Shown here: piece by piece, positions 59,314 to 64,000 of the stretch
Layout: every line of letters starts with the position of its first letter
Numbering within the stretch: the first letter of the stretch is position 1
Assembly (NCBI GenBank): GCA_964553775.1
Contig: CAZKLU010000001.1
Span: forward strand, 1-64,000
DNA: 64,000 nt
Direction of reading: 5' to 3'
From: RUG626 sp964553775
GTDB lineage: Bacteria > Bacillota > Clostridia > Oscillospirales > Oscillospiraceae
The notes under the pieces: generated by a model
The model's database searches: none
The model's input: the letters and a program-made list of their open reading frames with translations, nothing else
Told to the model about the DNA's origin: nothing
Made by a program: the position numbers and the translations under genes

Positions 59314-60789
59314 ATGCACATTGATTACAATACTATCTCGGAAAGAGAGCTTGCCATACCGAAGGGTGAAGTGCGTACACGCTTCGCCCCAAGTCCCACA
59401 GGCTATATGCACGTTGGGAATTTGCGGACAGCTCTTTACACATGGCTCATAGCGAGACGCAATAACGGCAAATTCATACTCCGCATTGAGGATACCGATC
59501 AGGGGCGGCTCATTGAGGGTGCGGTTGACCTTATATACAAGACTCTCAGCGAGTGCGGAATAGACCACGATGAGGGTCCTGACGTTGGCGGTCCCGTGGG
59601 TCCGTATGTACAGACAGAAAGGCGCGGACTTTACTCTGAATACGCGGAATTGCTCATTGAAAAAGGCTGCGCCTACCGCTGCTTCTGCGAAAAAACAGAA
59701 TCCGAGGAGGACAGCGGTGACTTCACAAAGAAGTCCGATCCGTGCCGTATGCTTTCAAAAGAGGAATCAGACCGCCGCGCCAGTGCCGGAGAGCCTTATG
59801 TTGTGCGCCAGAAAATACCTGAAAGCGGCACAACCACGTTTCACGATGAGATCTACGGCGATATTACAGTTCCGAACTCTGATCTTGACGATCAGGTGCT
59901 GATAAAACGTGACGGGCTTCCGACGTACAACTTCGCGAATGTCGTTGACGACCACCTTATGGGCATAACCCACGTTGTCAGGGGAACGGAGTATCTGTCC
60001 TCCGCGCCAAAGTACAATCTCTTATATGAGAGCTTCGGCTGGGATGTGCCGGTTTATATACACTGCCCGCCTGTCATGCGTGACCAGCACAATAAGATGT
60101 CAAAACGCCACGGGGATCCATCATACGAGGATCTTACCGCTCAAGGGTACATCACTGACGCTATTGTGAACTATGTCGCTCTGCTCGGCTGGTCGCCGGG
60201 AGGTGAGAGGGAGATATACACACTCAAAGAGCTTGCGGAGGTGTTCGATGTATCGGGAATCTCAAAGTCTCCCGCGATATTCGATATTGAGAAGCTGACG
60301 TATTTCAACAGCACCTATATCCGTTCTATGACACCTGAAAAATTCGCCGAAACAGCCCGTCCGTATATTCGTATGGCGGTCAAAAATCCTCTTATAGACC
60401 CGAACGCTATCGCCCCGCTTTTGCAGCAGAGAACGGAACGGCTCACCGATATACCCGAAAAACTTGATTTCTTTGATACTCTCCCCGATTACAGTCCGGA
60501 GCTTTTCGTAAACAAGAAGTCAAAATCGACTATGGAAAGTTCTGTAAAAATGCTGACCGCCGCTAAAGACGCTCTGTCAAATCTCAGCGACTGGACTAAC
60601 GACGCTATTCACGACACGCTAATATCCCTCGCGGAATCACTTGGCGTGAAAAACGCCGCCCTGATGTGGCCTTTACGCATAGCCGCCGCCGGAAAAGCCG
60701 TTACTCCCGGGGGTGCCGTTGAAATATGCGCCATACTCGGCAAAGACGAGACACTTCGCAGAATTGATACAGGGCTTGGCAAGCTATGA
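59314..60789 (+). CDS. gltX: Glutamyl-tRNA synthetase
   Basis: Charges tRNA-Glu, cytoplasmic, 491 residues, class I fold. The HIGH-type signature is HVGN at residues 33-36 within RFAPSPTGYMHVGNLRTAL. The second signature is KMSKR at 261-265. DEGPDVGGPVGPYVQTER and VNYVALLGWSPGG are conserved. I chose the ATG at 59314 because GGGAGG precedes it; the frame is open further up but has no ribosome site and covers the promoter. Whether it also charges tRNA-Gln cannot be read from sequence here. Confidence 0.96.
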   Translation: MHIDYNTISERELAIPKGEVRTRFAPSPTGYMHVGNLRTALYTWLIARRNNGKFILRIEDTDQGRLIEGAVDLIYKTLSECGIDHDEGPDVGGPVGPYVQTERRGLYSEYAELLIEKGCAYRCFCEKTESEEDSGDFTKKSDPCRMLSKEESDRRASAGEPYVVRQKIPESGTTTFHDEIYGDITVPNSDLDDQVLIKRDGLPTYNFANVVDDHLMGITHVVRGTEYLSSAPKYNLLYESFGWDVPVYIHCPPVMRDQHNKMSKRHGDPSYEDLTAQGYITDAIVNYVALLGWSPGGEREIYTLKELAEVFDVSGISKSPAIFDIEKLTYFNSTYIRSMTPEKFAETARPYIRMAVKNPLIDPNAIAPLLQQRTERLTDIPEKLDFFDTLPDYSPELFVNKKSKSTMESSVKMLTAAKDALSNLSDWTNDAIHDTLISLAESLGVKNAALMWPLRIAAAGKAVTPGGAVEICAILGKDETLRRIDTGLGKL

Positions 60790-60864
60790 AAGCTGTCCGC
60801 GAAAATACCAACGTCTCCCGCGAATCTTAAGAATCTTAAAAAGAAGTTTTTATCATGAGTATAT

Positions 60865-60983
60865 GGGGCTTCGCCAAAGGTGAGCGCATCCCGCCTGACC
60901 TTTTATAATTACAGCAGCGCACTGACGTTGTAATTTCGGTTATAGAAGGTAAGCGAGTATAAGACGCTTTCCGGCGAAGCCCT
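60865..60983 (+). ncRNA. Possible four-helix cloverleaf RNA after gltX
   Basis: GGGCTTCGCC (60866-60875) pairs perfectly with GGCGAAGCCC (60973-60982). Inside are AAAGGT/ACCTTT (60876-60881 with 60898-60903), AATTACA/TGTAATT (60907-60913 with 60929-60935, extended by G-T and C-G), and GGTAAGCG/CGCTTTCC (60948-60955 with 60965-60972, one mismatch). Helices two and four abut helix one. The G-T pairs favour the plus strand. No T-arm or anticodon supports a tRNA. The interval 60790-61102 holds no gene. Confidence 0.35.
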
Positions 60984-61102
60984 TCTCGTCAATAGCCTGG
61001 CAAACACAGCGTGAAGTGCCTTTATTCGATCTGCGCGTGAAGCGAACCGTAAGCCGGACGAGAATATATCGAGTAATGATAGACTTCCGTGCGGTTATAA
61101 CG

Positions 61103-62464
61103 CTATATTGTCAGCGTACCGTTATCATCCTCAAGAAGTATAAGGATCTTCTCTTCGGCTCCTGTCTCGGCGTTTATATACACAAGGCAGTGTTCCCCAT
61201 TGTCAGTCTCGCAGAGAAATTCGTAGCAGAACACCTCGTCCTTGCCGCTTGTGGGAATTATCGCTGTGCGGACGCTCTTTTCCGTGAGTATCGGTGACAG
61301 CTTCGTTCGGGCATCGTCCTCGGAAATCGCGGGTTCCGGTATATCGCGCTTATAATTGTTTGATATATACCCATGCGCCTCGTAGCCGCTCACATTTCCG
61401 GTGTCCATAGCTACAGATACTTTTATAAGATCCGGATAGCATATAACGCCGCCGTTATTAAGCGCGAAGTTTATAACCACATCACCGCTCTCGATCTCCC
61501 AGAACGTGACATCCATTGAGTATATTCCGTGCTTACGCAAAAATGTCTCAGCCGCTTTGACGCACTCCTCCGCTGACAGGATCGGAGTACCGGCAGCTCT
61601 CGTTGTACCGTAGTACAGAATCTCGCCGCCGCGCTTTGTCACCTCCACGGAAACAGTCTCGGTTCCGTTTCTGCGGGTGACAACGTATACCGGTATTACG
61701 CTGTCACGGTCATACTCAATTTTAAGTGCCGCGCTGTCAACTCCGAGAAATCCCGCCGCTTTTTCAATGGCTTCCGAGCCTGTTATTTCCTCCTTGCCGT
61801 CAAGACGTTTAGGGGATGAATCGGTTATGTGTTCCGAGAACGGTCCGTCATAGATGAGTGTCGGCAGCTCAGGAAACTCTGTTTCAAGCTCCTTTATTCC
61901 GCTAACAAGACCGCCCATTACGCTGTCATCAGCCTCCCCGACTTCGGCTTCGGCGCGTTCAAGCTCCGACACAGAAACGCCCCCTCCAAGCATATCGGCA
62001 TAGAGCGAACTCATCACCTGTGAGATCTTTGACGCGCTCTCTTCAAGTGACAGGAGATTTTCACGTTCCTCGTCTGTTATCCCGCTGCCAAGCGCGGCAC
62101 TCCGTGACAGATAATACAGGTAGTCTCCGACCTTTGACAGAAACGCCGCCGTGTTCGCAAGCTCCCTGTCTCCGTAAGGCAGAACGCCGAGAGCCGCCTG
62201 AGCTTCAAGTGCTTCAGCGTAGCCCTCGGTGCATATTGCGCTGAGCATGGCGTTAGTTCCGGAATACGCGGCTTTTTTGAGTGATGTGTCAAGCTTGCCG
62301 AGATTGCCGCTAAGCTCCGAGAACGCGTGACTGTAGTTCACAGAGCTTGCGAGCCGCAGACTGTCGCGTTCATTTCGCGTTTTTATAAGAAAGCCGCCCA
62401 TCACAAGAAATCCGGCGATAATGTAAGTGCATGAAATTATGACGGCGCGTTTTGTTATCTTCAT
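61103..62464 (-). CDS. ypeB: Spore germination protein YpeB
   Basis: Inner spore membrane protein needed for the cortex-lytic enzyme SleB, 453 residues, the usual length. A membrane helix is at residues 8-27. A helical region (about 35-190) follows with SSVNYSHAFSELSGNLGKLDTSLKKA and SKVGDYLYYLSRSA. Three PepSY-like repeats complete it (from about 230, for example SGSEAIEKAAGFLGVD, LSAEECVKAAETFLRKHGI and ISEDDARTKLSPIL). sleB, normally directly upstream, is absent here. The gene is strong evidence for an endospore former. No sigma-G promoter was clear. Confidence 0.93.
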   Translation of the reverse strand: MKITKRAVIISCTYIIAGFLVMGGFLIKTRNERDSLRLASSVNYSHAFSELSGNLGKLDTSLKKAAYSGTNAMLSAICTEGYAEALEAQAALGVLPYGDRELANTAAFLSKVGDYLYYLSRSAALGSGITDEERENLLSLEESASKISQVMSSLYADMLGGGVSVSELERAEAEVGEADDSVMGGLVSGIKELETEFPELPTLIYDGPFSEHITDSSPKRLDGKEEITGSEAIEKAAGFLGVDSAALKIEYDRDSVIPVYVVTRRNGTETVSVEVTKRGGEILYYGTTRAAGTPILSAEECVKAAETFLRKHGIYSMDVTFWEIESGDVVINFALNNGGVICYPDLIKVSVAMDTGNVSGYEAHGYISNNYKRDIPEPAISEDDARTKLSPILTEKSVRTAIIPTSGKDEVFCYEFLCETDNGEHCLVYINAETGAEEKILILLEDDNGTLTI

Positions 62465-62715
62465 GTGAACACCCCTTTTTAATCTTTAGCATTATGTTTG
62501 CCGTGCCAGCGCGCCGTTATGCGTGGTAAATATTTCTGCTGCCGCGATGTGTAATTAAAACAAAACGGTTTTTACAATTACCATAGTTTTTTTCTCAGAG
62601 CTTACGCGAATCCGCAAACGCTTTCCCGCGTTGATTCGCAAGCTAAAAGCTGAAGAAACTTCGGTCACAGGCAGATAATTCCGCGTCCGACCGCGCAAAA
62701 ACCTTCTTAAAATGC

Positions 62716-62744
62716 TTGTAATTCGACAAAAAAAATGATATACT
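62716..62744 (+). promoter_or_regulatory. Sigma-A promoter for yedE-yedF
   Basis: -35 TTGTAA (62716-62721), 17-base spacer and -10 TATACT (62739-62744), about 35 bases before the GTG start. Nothing else is seen in the ypeB-yedE interval 62465-62780. Confidence 0.7.
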
Positions 62745-62780
62745 TTTGCGGTGTATTCTAACAAAGAGAGGAGTGTCAAT

Positions 62781-63854
62781 GTGAAAAATAAAAAAGAATA
62801 CATCATTATCATAGCCGCCGGTATCGTTATCGGTGTAATATCAGTTCTTCTGGTTCTTCTGGGGAACCCCGCGAACATGGGGTTCTGTATCGCGTGTTTC
62901 CTTAGAGACACGGCGGGGGCGTTGGGTCTGCACAGCGCGTCAAATGTTCAGTACATACGTCCCGAAATTATCGGTCTTGTTTTAGGCAGCTTTATTCTTG
63001 CTCTTGTGAGAGGCGAGTTCAAGCCAAAGGGCGGCAGCAGCCCTGTAACAAGATTTGTACTCGGCTTTTTCGTAATGATAGGGTGCCTTATGTTCCTTGG
63101 GTGTCCGTTCAGAATGATCCTGAGACTCGCGGGCGGCGATTTCAACGCTCTCTTCGGGCTTTTAGGGTTCGTCTGCGGTATACTCTGCGGTGTTTTCTTC
63201 CTCAGCAAGGGTTATTCTCTCAAGCGTACCTACCGCCAGCCAATCATTGAGGGAGCCGCAATGCCGACAATACAGATAGTTATGCTTGTGCTTGTAATCG
63301 TCGCTCCGTCATTTATTAACTTCACGGAATCAGGCGGCGGACCCGGCGGCAGTCACGCTCCGCTGCTTATAAGTCTCGCGGCAGGGCTTATCGTCGGTGC
63401 TCTGGCTCAGAGGACAAGACTCTGCATGGTCGGCGGCATACGCGACGCGGTGCTGTTCCGTGAGTGGAAGCTCCTCATTGGCTTCGCGGCAATAATCGTC
63501 AGCGCGTTTGTTATGAACCTCATAGTCGGCAAGTTCAATCCGGGGTTTGAGGGTCAGCCTATAGCGCACACTGACGGGCTTTGGAACGCTCTGGGTATGC
63601 TCCTTGCGGGGTTTGGCTGCGTTCTCCTTGGCGGCTGCCCGTTAAGACAGCTTGTCATGTCCGGAGAGGGCAATTCTGACAGCACAATAACAGTTTTCGG
63701 ACTTATCGCCGGAGCCGCGTTCGCTCACAACTTCGGTCTTGCCTCAAGCGCGGACGGTCCGACAGCGAACGGCAAAATCGCTGTTATAATCGGCATAGCT
63801 GTTGTGGCAGTAATAGCGTGTGTGAATACATTTGGAAAAAAGGAGAATGTGTAA
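62781..63854 (+). CDS. yedE: YedE family putative selenium transporter
   Basis: Polytopic membrane protein of the YeeE/YedE family, 357 residues, about nine membrane segments. Paired cysteine motifs line the presumed thiol-transfer path: GFCIACFLRD (about residue 37), LGCPFRMI (about 110), TRLCMVGGIRD (about 215) and GGCPLRQLV (about 287). The GTG at 62781 has GAGAGG nine bases ahead. It is followed after one base by yedF, and the pair marks selenium-metabolism loci. Transport of selenium or sulfur species is known only by association and by structures of related thiosulfate carriers. Confidence 0.88.
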   Translation: MKNKKEYIIIIAAGIVIGVISVLLVLLGNPANMGFCIACFLRDTAGALGLHSASNVQYIRPEIIGLVLGSFILALVRGEFKPKGGSSPVTRFVLGFFVMIGCLMFLGCPFRMILRLAGGDFNALFGLLGFVCGILCGVFFLSKGYSLKRTYRQPIIEGAAMPTIQIVMLVLVIVAPSFINFTESGGGPGGSHAPLLISLAAGLIVGALAQRTRLCMVGGIRDAVLFREWKLLIGFAAIIVSAFVMNLIVGKFNPGFEGQPIAHTDGLWNALGMLLAGFGCVLLGGCPLRQLVMSGEGNSDSTITVFGLIAGAAFAHNFGLASSADGPTANGKIAVIIGIAVVAVIACVNTFGKKENV

Positions 63855-63855
63855 T

Positions 63856-64000
63856 ATGGCAGTTTTAGACGCGAGAGGGCTTTCCTGTCCGGAGCCTGTT
63901 GTTATGATACGCAACGCCATGAGATCCGGCGATAAAAAGTACGAGATGATAGTTGACAACAACGCCTCCAAAGAGAACGTCACGCGCTATGCCGAACATC
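63856..64000 (+). CDS. yedF: YedF sulfurtransferase-like protein (N-terminal part)
   Basis: TusA/SirA-fold protein linked to selenium metabolism; only 48 codons are in the window, and it continues beyond the right edge. It starts AVLDARGLSCPEPVVMIRNAM, where CPEP is the conserved Cys-Pro-x-Pro motif with the catalytic cysteine, then VDNNASKENVTRYAEH. The ATG is one base after the yedE stop, with AGGAGA ahead. The C-terminal DsrE-like half of YedF would lie outside the window. Confidence 0.87.
   Translation, partial: MAVLDARGLSCPEPVVMIRNAMRSGDKKYEMIVDNNASKENVTRYAEH

Noticed and set aside
60865..60983. The cloverleaf as a tRNA or selenocysteine tRNA
   Set aside because: No TTC-containing T-loop, no anticodon loop of seven bases and no CCA; helix lengths do not fit.

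Overview
The window reads as a draft or metagenome-derived chromosome segment of a motile, endospore-forming Firmicute of the class Clostridia. The supporting features are: a flagellar gene order with flbD, fliY and a TIGR02530 gene, as in Clostridia and Bacilli; the spore-germination gene ypeB; a class III fructose bisphosphatase; ribonuclease M5; an L10 leader; S-layer-homology (SLH) proteins; strong AGGAGG ribosome binding sites; and many TTG and GTG starts. A run of 100 N at 46644-46743 marks a scaffold gap. No prophage, insertion sequence with transposase, CRISPR array or rRNA was seen.

Left part (1-12 kb): a CUT1-type sugar ABC transporter (ATPase, two permeases, truncated binding lipoprotein), a divergent stand-alone GyrB/ParE-like topoisomerase subunit, and an overlapping run fbp-dus-sigma-anti-sigma, followed by a ZIP metal transporter. 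Housekeeping part (12-22 kb): rplJ-rplL with an L10-controlled attenuator, fhs with a folate cyclohydrolase/cyclodeaminase, comEC-holA-rnmV, a small acidic protein, gdhA and a tRNA-Leu(CAA).

Surface part (22-28 kb): two divergent SLH proteins (one with a CAP domain, one a carboxylesterase), a 46-residue membrane peptide and a beta-helix lipoprotein of the Cthe_2159 family.

Motility part (28-59 kb, all minus strand): reading from the promoter at 57223-57251, flgB-flgC-fliE-fliF-fliG-fliH-fliI-fliJ-fliK-flgD-TIGR02530-flgE ends at a terminator near 46.1 kb. A second promoter at 45930-45958 starts flbD-motA-motB-fliM-fliY-cheY-fliO-fliP-fliQ-fliR-flhB-flhA-sigD-two rod/hook genes-cheC-cheD. A third unit is cheV, an EAL/HDOD protein, a YjfB-like peptide and an Hpt protein. 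A methyl-accepting receptor gene sits upstream at 57.5-59.1 kb. fliL, flhF and flhG are missing from their usual slots, and cheA, cheW, cheB and cheR are not in the window. FliY is unusual: it carries three copies of a FliM-type CheY-docking motif in its linker.

Right end (59-64 kb): gltX, a possible cloverleaf-shaped structured RNA at 60865-60983, ypeB without sleB, and the selenium-associated pair yedE-yedF, the latter cut by the window end. Thirteen sigma-A type promoters, each with a 17-base spacer, can be read directly. The most interesting unexplained items are the FliY motif array, the cloverleaf, a 153-base inverted-repeat element upstream of flgB and the CheV/HDOD/Hpt unit.
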